From Thermoactinomyces daqus (GTDB lineage: Bacteria; Bacillota; Bacilli; Thermoactinomycetales; Thermoactinomycetaceae): a stretch of DNA of 64,000 nt. A program made the position numbers and the translations under genes. Every line of letters starts with the position of its first letter. The first letter of the stretch is position 1. The stretch is from positions 1-64,000 of the forward strand of contig NZ_JPST01000012.1 of NCBI RefSeq assembly GCF_000763315.1, given 5' to 3'. Shown in pieces: positions 41,521 through 51,276 of the stretch. The notes below the pieces were generated by a model that made no database searches, was not told the DNA's origin, and saw only the letters and a program-made list of their open reading frames with translations.

Positions 41521-42846
41521 ATGAATGTGATTGAAATGAGTGAAATTGGCAAATTCATCCGTAAAGTGCGCAAAGAACGTGGCTTGCGGCTCGAGGACCT
41601 GGCTGATGAGCATATTTCCACGGCGACGATCAGCAATATCGAACGCGGGGTTCCCCATGTAAATAAAGATAAAGTTTTGTATTTAATGAGTAAATTAGGT
41701 CTTGATTTAAGTGAAATTCCTGAAATGATCGAAAAAGACAGCGAAAGCTTGGAAAGTATGCAGGTAAAGTTTACGGCGATCGAGACGATGATCGGACTGG
41801 GCAATCCCGGACGGGCGCAAGTACTGTTATCCAATATTTCGGAGGAAACGTTTTCCCGGCACCAGGCGACCATTCATTATTTAAAGGGCAGAATTTACGC
41901 AGCCAAAAAGGATTGGCGCAAAGCCGAAAGGGAACTGAGCGAAGCGATTCGCCTTGCCTATCAGGACCCCTACTCTCCCAAAAGCAATCTGGAAGCGGTG
42001 AGCTATTGCGGTCTGGCACAGTGCCGCGCAACCCACAAGGATTATGAACAGGCGCTGAAATATGTGGAACGCGGTCTGGAAGCATGCCGGGAGCAAAACG
42101 AAAGCCCGGAGCAAATTCAGTTTCAGCTGTCCCTGAACCGCGTGATCTATCTGGAGAAACTAGGCCGGATTGATGAAGCGCTTAAGAATCTCGACGAGCT
42201 TTGGCAGTATCAATCCGAGATCCAGAACAAAGAGATGGTCATCCAGATGTATTCGCTGAAAGCCGGGCTGTTAAGACGGATGAAGATGTACCATGATGCC
42301 ATCCGTTATGCCCGTGAAGGGGCGATGATGGCGATGTCCAGCAAAGATTATGATGAGATGTTCCGTCTGTGGAACATTTTGGGTACGTCGTACAAGGAGA
42401 TTTCCCAGCTGGAGGATGCTGAATCCTGCTTTTTGTTTCTCCTTGAATTAAGTGATCATGTTTCCAATAAAGATGAGGTTGTCCGCGTTCATTGTTCCCT
42501 GGGCCATATATACATGTTGCAGGGCAAATTTAACGAGGCTCGCGAAGTGCTGGAGAAGGCGCTCGGCTGGACCGAAAAGTCGCATGATCCCTTTGAGAAG
42601 AGTACCGCCTTGCTGATGCTGGGGCAACTGATGAAGAAGATGAAGCACTATACGGATGCCGTTGAGTATTTTAAACGGGCAGTTCAAGTGGCAGTGAAAT
42701 ATAAATTTAAAAAGCGAATCTATCTGATTTATTATGAATTGGCCGGTTGCTGTGAAGAAATGGGGGATCTTGAGGGATTCAAAGATGCGACCGAGAAAAT
42801 GTATCGCGCCAAAAAAGAGATGGAGAAAGAAGAATTATTCTTTTAA
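41521..42846 (+). CDS. XRE-type regulator with TPR repeats (RRNPP-like)
   Basis: 441 residues. N-terminal helix-turn-helix (IGKFIRKVRKERGLRLEDLADEHISTATISNIERG) and then about nine TPR units across the rest (e.g. ALKYVERGLEACREQNESPEQ, EDAESCFLFLLELSDH). Similar to NprR/PlcR/AimR-like proteins that bind secreted peptides, but no peptide gene of the usual kind was found downstream before the SAM riboswitch. Ribosome site GAAAGGGAGATC. Confidence 0.85.
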   Translation: MNVIEMSEIGKFIRKVRKERGLRLEDLADEHISTATISNIERGVPHVNKDKVLYLMSKLGLDLSEIPEMIEKDSESLESMQVKFTAIETMIGLGNPGRAQVLLSNISEETFSRHQATIHYLKGRIYAAKKDWRKAERELSEAIRLAYQDPYSPKSNLEAVSYCGLAQCRATHKDYEQALKYVERGLEACREQNESPEQIQFQLSLNRVIYLEKLGRIDEALKNLDELWQYQSEIQNKEMVIQMYSLKAGLLRRMKMYHDAIRYAREGAMMAMSSKDYDEMFRLWNILGTSYKEISQLEDAESCFLFLLELSDHVSNKDEVVRVHCSLGHIYMLQGKFNEAREVLEKALGWTEKSHDPFEKSTALLMLGQLMKKMKHYTDAVEYFKRAVQVAVKYKFKKRIYLIYYELAGCCEEMGDLEGFKDATEKMYRAKKEMEKEELFF

Positions 42847-42851
42847 ATGAG

Positions 42852-42880
42852 TTGACATAAAACGAAATCATTTATATATT
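42852..42880 (+). promoter_or_regulatory. Sigma-A promoter of metH
   Basis: TTGACA (42852-42857), 17-bp spacer, TATATT (42875-42880), close to the consensus and 20 bases before the SAM aptamer. Confidence 0.85.
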
Positions 42881-42900
42881 ATTTAAATAATTAAAAAGAT

Positions 42901-43061
42901 CTCTTATCCAGAGTGGCGGAGGGACTGGCCCGAAGAAGCCCGGCAACCTGTTGGTTAATCCAATGTGGTGCCAATTCCAGCAGAGAGGACCTTCTCTGAA
43001 AGATGAGAGCAATAACCTGGCAAACACACGCCTTCATCTTTCGGAGATGAAGGTGTTTTTA
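42901..43061 (+). ncRNA. SAM-I (S-box) riboswitch with terminator
   Basis: Aptamer 42901-43009: P1 strands CTCTTATC / GATGAGAG, conserved AGAGTGGCGGAGGGACTGGCCC, the GAAG/CCCGGCAACC core and GGTGCCAATTCC. Terminator ACGCCTTCATCTT-tcgg-AGATGAAGGTGT (43028-43055) plus T-run. AAAGATGA (42999-43006) can pair with TCATCTTT (43034-43041) as anti-terminator, so SAM excess should stop transcription of metH and probably the following gene. Confidence 0.95.
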
Positions 43062-43084
43062 TTTTTTACAGGGATGTGGACATT

Positions 43085-46000
43085 GTGGAAAAAACAGCGA
43101 TTCACAAACGATTGCAAGAGAAGATTTTGATTCTTGACGGTGCGATGGGGACCATGTTGCAGCGGGCGAACCTGACAGCGCAAGACTTCGGCGGAGAGGA
43201 ATGGGACGGTTGCAATGAGATGTTGAACCTGACGCGCCCCGATGTGATCCGCTCGATTCATGAAGCTTACTATGAAGCCGGAGCCGATATCGTCGAAACC
43301 AATACATTCGGAGCGACACCAACGGTTTTGTCCGAATACGGATTGGAGCAGCGCACGGAAGAGATCAATCTGGCTGCGGCCCGTCTCGCCGTGGAAGCGC
43401 GGGATCAATGGTCTACCCCGGATTGGCCGCGCTATGTGGCCGGAGCGATGGGGCCAACGACCAAAACATTGTCGGTTACCGGGGGAACAACCTTTGAGCA
43501 GCTGACGGAAGGGTATTATCTTCAGGCCAAGGCGTTGATCGAGGGCGGTGTTGATCTGCTTCTCCTGGAAACCTCGCAGGACACGCTTAATGTAAAGGCT
43601 GGAGGAATCGGCATTCAGCGGGCTTTTGCCGAGACGGGAAAACAGGTTCCGCTGATCATTTCCGGCACGATCGAACCGATGGGCACGATGCTGGCCGGGC
43701 AGAACATCGAAGCGTTTTACCTTTCGATCCAACATTTGAATCCATTGGCTGTCGGGTTGAATTGTGCGACCGGTCCCGAATTTATGACGGATCACATCCG
43801 TACGCTGTCCGGGTTGTCGCAGGCTGCGGTCAGCTGTTATCCCAATGCCGGGCTGCCGGATGAGAACGGCAACTATCTGGAAACGCCGGAACAGCTGGCC
43901 CGGAAGCTGGCGGAGTTTGCCGAGGCGGGCTGGCTCAATTTGGCAGGTGGTTGTTGCGGGACCACCCCCGATCATATCCGGGCGATTGCCGGGGCGCTGC
44001 GGGACAAGAAACCGCGCCGGCCTGTTCCTTCCTATCTTCCGGCAGTCTCGGGAATTGAACCCGTTTATCTGGAAGAGGACAACCGGCCGATACTCGTCGG
44101 GGAAAGAACCAATGTGATCGGTTCGCGCAAATTTAAGCAGTTGATCATTGAGGGCAAGTATGAAGAGGCATCGGAAATCGCCCGCAAGCAAGTGAAGGGC
44201 GGAGCACAGGTGATCGACGTTTGTCTGGCCGATCCCGACCGGGATGAACTTCAGGATATGGAGCGCTTTCTCTCTTTTGTGACGAAGAAGATCAAAGCCC
44301 CGCTCATGATCGATTCGACCGATGGACAAGTGATTGAACGGGCGCTTCAATATTCTCAGGGAAAAGCGATCATCAACTCGATCAATCTGGAGGAAGGGGA
44401 AAAGCGGTTTAACGAAGTGGTTCCGCTGATTCATCGTTATGGCGCCGCGGTTGTCGTCGGCACGATTGATGAAGAGGGGATGGCGGTCACGGCAGAGCGA
44501 AAATTGGAGGTGGCCCGACGTTCCTTTGATTTGCTGGTCAAGCGGCATGGACTGCGGCCTGAGGATCTCATCTTTGACCCTCTCGTATTTCCGGTGGGGA
44601 CGGGCGATGAACAATACATCGGATCGGCCAGGGAGACGGTGGAAGGAATCAGGCGGATTAAGGAAGCGATGCCGTCGTGTTCGACCATTCTCGGGATCTC
44701 CAATGTGTCGTTCGGGTTGCCGGCAGCCGGGCGCGAAGTGCTGAATGCCGTCTTTCTTTATGAGTGTACCAAAGCCGGACTTGACTATGCGATCGTAAAT
44801 ACGGAAAAGTTGGAACGCTACGCTTCGATCCCGGATGAAGAGAAGCGTCTGGCGGAGCGGTTGCTCTTTGAGACCAATCATGAAAACTATGATGCCGTTT
44901 TGGCTGAGTTCACCTCTTTTTACCGCTCGAAGAAAGTGGAAGCAAAACAACCCCTGGAACACTTCACCCTGGAAGAGCGGCTGGCCCGATATGTCGTCGA
45001 AGGGAGCAAAGACGGGTTGTTTGAGGATTTGGATCAGGCCTTGGCCAAATACTCCCCGCTCGATATTATCAACGGCCCATTGATGGCCGGCATGGATGAA
45101 GTGGGACGCCTTTTTAACGACAATCAGTTGATCGTCGCCGAAGTGCTGCAAAGCGCGGAAGTGATGAAAGCGTCGGTCGCCTATCTTGAGCCGCATATGG
45201 ATCAGGTGGAAACGCACACCCGGGGGACGATCATGCTGGCCACTGTCAAAGGCGACGTGCACGATATCGGGAAAAACCTGGTGGAGATCATTCTGGCCAA
45301 CAATGGTTACAAAGTGATCAATCTGGGGATCAAAGTGCCGCCACAGCAATTGATTGAGACCTATTGGAAAGAGAAACCCGATTTGATCGGGCTGTCCGGG
45401 CTGCTGGTAAAATCGGCTCAGCAGATGGTGGTCACAGCACAGGATTTGAAAAAGGCCAATATCAATGTGCCCATTTTGGTGGGAGGGGCCGCGCTCACCC
45501 GCAAGTTTACGGAAACGAGGATTGCCCCTGAATACGATGGGGCAGTTGTTTACGCCAAAGATGCCATGAACGGTCTGGAACTGGCCAATCGTTTGATGAA
45601 TCCGGAAGAGCGGATTCGCCTCCGGTCAGAGTTAAACGAGAAGCAGTGGGCAGCACAGGCAAAAGCAGGCGAATCTGGAGCGGGAGCGGTTACCATGACG
45701 CTGGTGAAAAGCAGTGTTGACCGCAAGGCGCCGATTTTTGTCCCGCCGGATTTGGAGCAGCACATTTACCGTGATTACCCGCTTTCCCATTTGCGTCCGT
45801 ATATCAATGAACAAATGCTTCTGGGCAAACACCTTGGCCTCAGCGGCAACGTCGAACAATTGCTCCGGTCGGGAAATGAGAAGGCGGTTGAATTAAAACA
45901 ATATGTGGATCACCTGATTGATCGCTCTGCACGGGAAGGGCTTTTGAAACCGCAGGGGATGTACCGGTTTTTCCCGGCGCAATCGGTTGGCAATGATATT

Positions 46001-46531
46001 CTCATCTATGACCCGGCCGATCCCTCCCGTGTGCTTGAACGCTTTTCTTTCCCACGGCAGACAGCATCGCCCTATCTTTGTCTGGCTGATTACGTTCGCC
46101 CTGTTGAATCGGGAGAGATGGATTATGTCGGGTTTTTGGCAGTGACAGCCGGCGGCAATGTGCGTGAATTGGCCGAAAGATGGAAAGATCAAGGTAATTA
46201 TCTCGATTCCCATCTTTTGCAGGTGCTCGCCCTGGAGATGGCAGAGGCGTTTGCCGAGCATTTGCATCAGGTGATGCGCAAGGTCTGGGGCTTTCCCGAT
46301 CCTGCTTCGATGACAATGAAAGAGAGATTCGCCGCAAAATATCAAGGGATTCGCGTATCGTTCGGTTATCCGGCCTGCCCGGATCTGGAGGATCAGGCTA
46401 AGCTGTTCCGCTTGCTGAAACCGGAACAAATCGGTGTCGCTTTAACGGACGGTTTTATGATGGAACCGGAAGCTTCCGTCTCTGCCATGGTATTTGCCCA
46501 TCCGGAAGCCAGATATTTTAATGCGAGGTAA
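43085..46531 (+). CDS. metH: Methionine synthase, cobalamin-dependent
   Basis: About 1148 residues, full length. Homocysteine module with zinc Cys in GLNCATGP and GGCCGTT; pterin module (ERTNVIGSRKF); B12 module with DVHDIGKNLV (His is the lower axial ligand) and GLSGLLVKS; C-terminal SAM-reactivation module ending RVSFGYPACPDLEDQ. Uses methyl-THF and B12 to make methionine. GTG at 43085 has AGGGA ten bases upstream; GTG 43076 is an alternative. Confidence 0.95.
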   Translation: MEKTAIHKRLQEKILILDGAMGTMLQRANLTAQDFGGEEWDGCNEMLNLTRPDVIRSIHEAYYEAGADIVETNTFGATPTVLSEYGLEQRTEEINLAAARLAVEARDQWSTPDWPRYVAGAMGPTTKTLSVTGGTTFEQLTEGYYLQAKALIEGGVDLLLLETSQDTLNVKAGGIGIQRAFAETGKQVPLIISGTIEPMGTMLAGQNIEAFYLSIQHLNPLAVGLNCATGPEFMTDHIRTLSGLSQAAVSCYPNAGLPDENGNYLETPEQLARKLAEFAEAGWLNLAGGCCGTTPDHIRAIAGALRDKKPRRPVPSYLPAVSGIEPVYLEEDNRPILVGERTNVIGSRKFKQLIIEGKYEEASEIARKQVKGGAQVIDVCLADPDRDELQDMERFLSFVTKKIKAPLMIDSTDGQVIERALQYSQGKAIINSINLEEGEKRFNEVVPLIHRYGAAVVVGTIDEEGMAVTAERKLEVARRSFDLLVKRHGLRPEDLIFDPLVFPVGTGDEQYIGSARETVEGIRRIKEAMPSCSTILGISNVSFGLPAAGREVLNAVFLYECTKAGLDYAIVNTEKLERYASIPDEEKRLAERLLFETNHENYDAVLAEFTSFYRSKKVEAKQPLEHFTLEERLARYVVEGSKDGLFEDLDQALAKYSPLDIINGPLMAGMDEVGRLFNDNQLIVAEVLQSAEVMKASVAYLEPHMDQVETHTRGTIMLATVKGDVHDIGKNLVEIILANNGYKVINLGIKVPPQQLIETYWKEKPDLIGLSGLLVKSAQQMVVTAQDLKKANINVPILVGGAALTRKFTETRIAPEYDGAVVYAKDAMNGLELANRLMNPEERIRLRSELNEKQWAAQAKAGESGAGAVTMTLVKSSVDRKAPIFVPPDLEQHIYRDYPLSHLRPYINEQMLLGKHLGLSGNVEQLLRSGNEKAVELKQYVDHLIDRSAREGLLKPQGMYRFFPAQSVGNDILIYDPADPSRVLERFSFPRQTASPYLCLADYVRPVESGEMDYVGFLAVTAGGNVRELAERWKDQGNYLDSHLLQVLALEMAEAFAEHLHQVMRKVWGFPDPASMTMKERFAAKYQGIRVSFGYPACPDLEDQAKLFRLLKPEQIGVALTDGFMMEPEASVSAMVFAHPEARYFNAR

Positions 46532-46545
46532 GGAGGAAAAGAGAA

Positions 46546-48417
46546 ATGCGCAAACCGGGGCTGCTGGAACAGCTGAAGTCTTCTTTGATCGTGGGGGATG
46601 GAGCCCTTATCACTTACCTGTACCAGCTGGGAGTTTCGATCGGCCATTGCTCTGAAGAGCTGGTGCTCAGTACCCCCTCCCTGATCAGCGAAGTGCATCA
46701 GGCTTATTACGAAGCGGGAGCGCGGGTGATTGAAACGCACACCTACGGGGCAAACCGTGAGCGGTTAACCCGCTATGGGCTGGACAACAAAGTGATTCGG
46801 ATGAATCGGGAAGCTGTCAAGATCGCGCGCGATTCCGTCGGGGATGATGCTTATGTGATCGGGGCGATCGGTTCGATTTGCGCCGGGCGGGTTCCGGTGT
46901 TTGATGAAGAGGAATATCGCGCGATGTATGAAGAGCAGGCGACAGCGCTGCTGCTGGCCGGAGTGGACGGCATTTTGCTGGAAACCTTTTTGGATTTGAA
47001 GGAAATCTTGCTGGCGGTCGAGGTGATCCGTCCGCTCACCTCATTGCCGATCATCGCTCAACTCTCCATGCTGGAAGTAGGCAGAACCAGGGATGCCTAT
47101 ACGCTTACAGAGGCTTTCGGGCTTCTGGCGGAACGGGGGGCCGATGGAGTCGGGCTCAATTGCCGGCTCGGACCGATGGAGATTTTGCGCGCGCTGGAAA
47201 AAACGATCGTGCCTGAGGGGATGATCCTCACTTCCTTTCCCAACGCCGGACGGCTGGGCATGAGCGAAGGAAAGCTGCATTACAAGTCTTCGCCGGATTA
47301 TTTTGAGGAAACTGCCCATCTTCTGGTGGATCAGGGTGTCAGTCTTCTCGGGGGATGTTGCGGGACGACTCCGGATCACATCCGCAAACTGGCGGCGGCT
47401 TTGGAGGGGAGAGAAAAGGTAAAACGGACAAACCCTTCTTCCGATGCCATTTATGACGGGGCGGTTGAATCGATTGCCGTTCGCGCACGGTCCAATCCCC
47501 ATGTCGTCGATAAGGTGAAAAGCGGCCGGGCCATTATTTGCGAATTTGATCCGCCGAAAGATCTGGACATTTCTCAGTTTTTGCTTGGGGCTGAACGGCT
47601 CCACCGCGCCGGCGTGGATGCGATCACGATGGCCGACAATTCCCTGGCGACGGCAAGGATGAGCAATTTGGCTTTGGGCGCAATTTTACGGGATCGCCTT
47701 GGCATTGATCCGCTTCTGCATGTCGCCTGTCGCGATCGGAATCTGTTGGGCCAGCAGTCACATTTGATGGGCATTCATGCATTGGGGATCGATCAGATTC
47801 TGGTGATTACGGGGGACCCGACACGGATCGGCGATTTGCCGGGGGCCAGCTCCATTTATGACTTGTCTTCGATCGAACTGATCCGCATGGTGAAGCAGCT
47901 GAATGAAGGTATTTCTTTTTCGGGGAGAAAGCTGAAGCAGAAAGCGCGCTTTGTGGTGGGAGCAGCCTTTAATCCCCATGTGCGCAATCTGGATGCGGCA
48001 GTGAAGCGGCTGATGAAAAAGGTGGAGGCGGGTGCGGATTTTATCATGACCCAGCCGGTTTATGACGAGCAGGGGGCCCTTAATCTTTATGAAGCGACCA
48101 AGGGGATCGGCATCCCGGTATTCATCGGGGTGATGCCTTTAATCGGCTACCGCAATGCTCTTTTCCTCCATCATGAGGTGCCGGGAATCAAGATCCCGGA
48201 ATCGGTGTTGAAACGGATGGAAGCGACGAAAGACAACAAAGAGGCGGGGAGAGAAGAAGGGATTCAGGTGGCGAAAGAGCTGCTGGAAGTGATTTTGGAT
48301 AAGTTTTCCGGAATATATCTTATCACTCCCTTTTCATACTGGAGGATGACGGAAGAATTAACCCGGTTTATCCGCTTGAGAGATCAGCAGGCCCGGAGGA
48401 AACTCGCCAGCAGATAA
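46546..48417 (+). CDS. yitJ: Bifunctional homocysteine S-methyltransferase / methylenetetrahydrofolate reductase (YitJ-like)
   Basis: 623 residues. N-terminal half is a BHMT-like homocysteine methyltransferase with zinc site GGCCGTTPDH; C-terminal half is MTHFR (CEFDPPKDLDISQFLLGAERLHRAGVDAITMADNSLATARMSN). It makes methyl-THF for MetH and can itself methylate homocysteine. Starts 15 bases after metH, behind AAGGAGG, so both are under the SAM riboswitch. Confidence 0.93.
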   Translation: MRKPGLLEQLKSSLIVGDGALITYLYQLGVSIGHCSEELVLSTPSLISEVHQAYYEAGARVIETHTYGANRERLTRYGLDNKVIRMNREAVKIARDSVGDDAYVIGAIGSICAGRVPVFDEEEYRAMYEEQATALLLAGVDGILLETFLDLKEILLAVEVIRPLTSLPIIAQLSMLEVGRTRDAYTLTEAFGLLAERGADGVGLNCRLGPMEILRALEKTIVPEGMILTSFPNAGRLGMSEGKLHYKSSPDYFEETAHLLVDQGVSLLGGCCGTTPDHIRKLAAALEGREKVKRTNPSSDAIYDGAVESIAVRARSNPHVVDKVKSGRAIICEFDPPKDLDISQFLLGAERLHRAGVDAITMADNSLATARMSNLALGAILRDRLGIDPLLHVACRDRNLLGQQSHLMGIHALGIDQILVITGDPTRIGDLPGASSIYDLSSIELIRMVKQLNEGISFSGRKLKQKARFVVGAAFNPHVRNLDAAVKRLMKKVEAGADFIMTQPVYDEQGALNLYEATKGIGIPVFIGVMPLIGYRNALFLHHEVPGIKIPESVLKRMEATKDNKEAGREEGIQVAKELLEVILDKFSGIYLITPFSYWRMTEELTRFIRLRDQQARRKLASR

Positions 48418-48446
48418 AAATGGCCATGTCTTGCCGCCACAGCTTC

Positions 48447-48480
48447 AAAAAAAACTGCCGCCCGGAAGGGGAGGCAGTTC
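48447..48480. terminator. Terminator between metH-yitJ and the small minus-strand gene
   Basis: AACTGCC / GGCAGTT hairpin, eight T on the minus strand; bidirectional use likely. Confidence 0.75.
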
Positions 48481-48630
48481 AGATTTCCAAAACCAAAATC
48501 AAAACGGAGAGAGAAAGGCAATGAAGCGATGCTGAAAAGCAGATGCTTCATCTATGCAAAGGGGGCGCAAATTTTGTGTCCCCTGTTTTCATGGAATGAT
48601 GGAAAACAATAAAGAGCATTGGTTAAACGC

Positions 48631-48807
48631 TTAATCCTTCTTTTTGATGGAGACACCGCGGGAGAGCTGGTCGAGAAACATCTCTCTTGCGATCTTGAGA
48701 AAAGCTCGTTTCACCGCGGGACGAACCCGCCGTTGCAAGACACGGTATTTGTAACTCAGACGCCTTTCAGCGATTGTTTTTGCTTGCCCAACTCGGTTAG
48801 TCACCAT
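48631..48807 (-). CDS. Small basic protein (58 aa)
   Basis: Frame not found by length filters but well supported: perfect AAAGGAGGG four bases before ATG 48807, good codon use, and a minus-strand terminator downstream at 48447. Sequence: MVTNRVGQAKTIAERRLSYK..., rich in Arg/Lys, with a C-terminal amphipathic helix (AFLKIAREMFLDQLSRG). No known domain. It may bind nucleic acid; unproven. Confidence 0.7.
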   Translation of the reverse strand: MVTNRVGQAKTIAERRLSYKYRVLQRRVRPAVKRAFLKIAREMFLDQLSRGVSIKKKD

Positions 48808-48821
48808 CCGTCCCTCCTTTA

Positions 48822-48888
48822 AACAGGTTATTTGACAATCATGACCCTGATTTCCTCCCGGTCGACATAATCAGTCAAATTACCTGTT
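48822..48888. repeat. Widely spaced 15-bp inverted repeat
   Basis: AACAGGTTATTTGAC (48822-48836) and GTCAAATTACCTGTT (48874-48888), one mismatch, 37-bp spacer. Lies in the promoter region of the 58-aa gene and of the tiny membrane protein; probably sites for one regulator. Confidence 0.6.
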
Positions 48889-49077
48889 CATTAGACAAAA
48901 TTATTCCCGGATCAGGACGGAACGGAGGGATTTTTGACATCGAGGAACCTCGGGTGCCGCAACGAGTGAAAGCATCCTGCTTTTTTCATGTAATTGTGCG
49001 AATATGGGAGCAACCCGGTGCCGATTTCCAGTAAGATTAAAGTGAAAACACATGTGGCGCAGGAGGGAGTTCAACCA

Positions 49078-49188
49078 ATGTATAGTAACAGCTTGGAATC
49101 ACCCGGACTGTTAATATTTTTCATGATTATTTCTTTTATTCTCGCTGCATTGTATATTCGCGAACGGATTAAGAATTCGGCAAAATAA
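49078..49188 (+). CDS. Single-pass membrane microprotein (36 aa)
   Basis: ATG 49078 behind AGGAGGG. One membrane helix (LLIFFMIISFILAALYI) and a basic C-terminus (RERIKNSAK). The longer frame from 48994 has no ribosome site. Function unknown. Confidence 0.65.
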   Translation: MYSNSLESPGLLIFFMIISFILAALYIRERIKNSAK

Positions 49189-49225
49189 TCGCTTTCCCCG
49201 CATTTTGTGGGTTTTGTTCAATAAG

Positions 49226-49254
49226 CAAAACCTCCCCTGACGGGTATGGGGAGG
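49226..49254 (-). terminator. Terminator of the Pro-rich gene
   Basis: CCTCCCC / GGGGAGG hairpin followed by T on the minus strand. Confidence 0.7.
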
Positions 49255-49271
49255 GAGAACAGGAGTAAAAT

Positions 49272-49706
49272 CTAGCTTGAGCTTTCCCAATACCGGCTGG
49301 ATGAAGAGGATTCATAGTAGCCGGGATGGTGGTGAAAGGGAGAGTGGGGTCGGTGGTAGGATGAACCGAAAGCTGAAGATTCCCGGCAGGAGTCACAGGG
49401 GGCGCCGAAAAACGGACGGCGGCGAGTTCCCGCGCAATAGCGCATATACCATTTGAGCATTTCCCGTTCATATCGGTGGCAAATTTTCATTTGGTGATAG
49501 AGTTGGCGCAGCATCTGAGGATCGCAGTACATATGGGTTGGCAAGGTCACAGGTGGTTGCGGCAACGGCATGACCGGCGGCATCGGTGGCTTCGGCATCG
49601 GTTTGTATGGTTTGGCCGGTTCGGTGGGTGGAGCCGGGCGAGCGGATGATTCCGCCGGTGCCGGAGTAACGGGCTGCATCGGTTTGACTGGTCTTCTCTC
49701 CGTCAT
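49272..49706 (-). CDS. Pro-rich protein, possible spore coat type (144 aa)
   Basis: ATG 49706 follows GAGAGGATGTGAGTGT. N-terminal Pro-rich segment (PVTPAPAESSARPAPP, KPMPKPPMPPVMP), middle Cys/Tyr segment (MKICHRYEREMLKWYMRYCAG), and a C-terminus rich in Ser, His and Tyr (SPFHHHPGYYESS). Looks like a coat or crust protein that can be cross-linked, but I do not recognise the family. Confidence 0.6.
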   Translation of the reverse strand: MTERRPVKPMQPVTPAPAESSARPAPPTEPAKPYKPMPKPPMPPVMPLPQPPVTLPTHMYCDPQMLRQLYHQMKICHRYEREMLKWYMRYCAGTRRRPFFGAPCDSCRESSAFGSSYHRPHSPFHHHPGYYESSSSSRYWESSS

Positions 49707-49890
49707 ACACTCACATCCTCTCTTCATGATGACAGTGTATATTATGAATGGTCTGGTATAGATGTACCTGGTGTACCAGCCTATCTTTGAGCAGAGATGT
49801 GCGTCCCTTGGTCGAATTTTGATAATAAGCTATAATAGGAGAGACTAAACCTCGGGCCAGAAGGTGATACGGGGTCAGGAGGAATCAGCA

Positions 49891-50850
49891 ATGGAAGTAG
49901 TAAAAATCACACCGCGCGGCTATTGTTACGGAGTGGTCGATGCGATGGTTCTGGCACGGCAAGCGGCAAAGAACCTTGATCTTCCGCGTCCGATTTATAT
50001 TTTGGGAATGATTGTGCATAACAAGCATGTCGTTGAGGCGTTTGAAGAAGAAGGAATCATCACTTTAGACGGGGAAAACCGGTTGGAAATCTTGGAGAAA
50101 GTGGATAAAGGAACGGTTATCTTTACTGCTCACGGAGTTTCTCCGGAAGTTCGCCGCAGAGCGAGGGAAAAAGGCCTCACAATTGTCGATGCCACTTGTC
50201 CCGATGTCACTCGCACCCATGACCTGATTCGTGAGAAGGTTGCTGAAGGCTATGAAGTGATCTATATCGGCAAGCACGGACACCCGGAGCCGGAAGGGGC
50301 AATGGGGGTGGCACCCGGCCATGTCCATTTGATCGAGCGGGAAGAAGATATCGAAAAGCTTCATTTTGATACGGATAAACTTCTGGTGACGAATCAGACG
50401 ACGATGAGCCAGTGGGATACGGCCAACCTTATGAATAAGGTGCGGGAACGATTCCCGACCGTTGAGATTCACAATGAGATCTGCCTGGCAACGCAGCTGC
50501 GGCAGGAAGCGGTGGCACAGCAGGCCAAAGGGACGGATTTGGTGCTGGTTGTCGGTGACCCGCGCAGCAACAACTCCAACCGTCTCGCCCAGGTCGCCGA
50601 GAAAATCGCCGGGGTGGAAGCGCACCGCATCTCCGATGTTTCCGAAATCGATATCAATTGGTTAAAAGGAAAAAAAATTGTTGGCGTAACCGCCGGTGCT
50701 TCGACGCCGACCCCAATCACACGTGAAGTGATCCAATTTCTCGAGCAGTTTGATGAAAATGATCCCATGACTTGGAAACCGGAACGAAAAGTGGATCTTC
50801 GCCGGATTCTTCCTCCGGTCCGGGAGAAAAAACATGGGAACAAAAAATAA
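49891..50850 (+). CDS. ispH: 4-hydroxy-3-methylbut-2-enyl diphosphate reductase
   Basis: 319 residues, ATG 49891 after AGGAGG. The three iron-sulfur Cys are visible in GYCYGVV (near 12), DATCPDV (near 96) and NEICLAT (near 195). Last step of the MEP isoprenoid pathway. The longer frame from 49864 has no site. Followed by its own terminator. Confidence 0.95.
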   Translation: MEVVKITPRGYCYGVVDAMVLARQAAKNLDLPRPIYILGMIVHNKHVVEAFEEEGIITLDGENRLEILEKVDKGTVIFTAHGVSPEVRRRAREKGLTIVDATCPDVTRTHDLIREKVAEGYEVIYIGKHGHPEPEGAMGVAPGHVHLIEREEDIEKLHFDTDKLLVTNQTTMSQWDTANLMNKVRERFPTVEIHNEICLATQLRQEAVAQQAKGTDLVLVVGDPRSNNSNRLAQVAEKIAGVEAHRISDVSEIDINWLKGKKIVGVTAGASTPTPITREVIQFLEQFDENDPMTWKPERKVDLRRILPPVREKKHGNKK

Positions 50851-50878
50851 ACCGGGACAGAGGTCTCCGGTTTTTTTT
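50850..50878 (+). terminator. Terminator of ispH
   Basis: ACCGG / CCGGT hairpin with eight T. Confidence 0.85.
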
Positions 50879-50925
50879 AAAAACTCATGTTCCATTATTC
50901 TGTCAATTTTGTGAGTGGGAGAAAT

Positions 50926-51090
50926 TCACCGCTTGGGATAGCGGGAAGCCATAAAATCATAGCACTGATTCATCGTGCCGCGAAATTCGACCCGATGGTC
51001 CTTTTTCATCGGGTTATACCATGCGAAGTAGTTATCCTCATGGATTATGGATGGTGGCAATTTGTCAGAATCCTTGATGACGTAATACAT
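50926..51090 (-). CDS. Small conserved-looking protein (54 aa)
   Basis: ATG 51090 behind AGGAGGTG. Frame: MYYVIKDSDKLPPSIIHEDN..., rich in Tyr/Trp/Phe, with FAWYNPMKKDHRVEFRG in the middle. Converges with ispH; no known family. The good ribosome site and lack of a stop make it likely real. Confidence 0.7.
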   Translation of the reverse strand: MYYVIKDSDKLPPSIIHEDNYFAWYNPMKKDHRVEFRGTMNQCYDFMASRYPKR

Positions 51091-51276
51091 CTTGGAACAC
51101 ACCTCCTAGTTGTAGTATGTTCAAAAAAATAAAATTTAACCCATGTTTTAACAAAAAAACGGTTTGGATGAAGATGTCACCTCAGCCACCGGGGTTCAGC
51201 CAAAATGGTTGCAGCTTTTGTTACAATGACAGTACATGCTTTTTTGAATCGGAGGTGGAGACAAATCGCAGTCATT

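Noticed and set aside
42846-42900. Peptide pheromone gene after the XRE-TPR regulator
   Set aside because: No short frame with signal sequence before the metH promoter.
43034-45349. 771-codon minus-strand ORF opposite metH
   Set aside because: Shadow of metH with His/Arg-rich composition typical of antisense frames.
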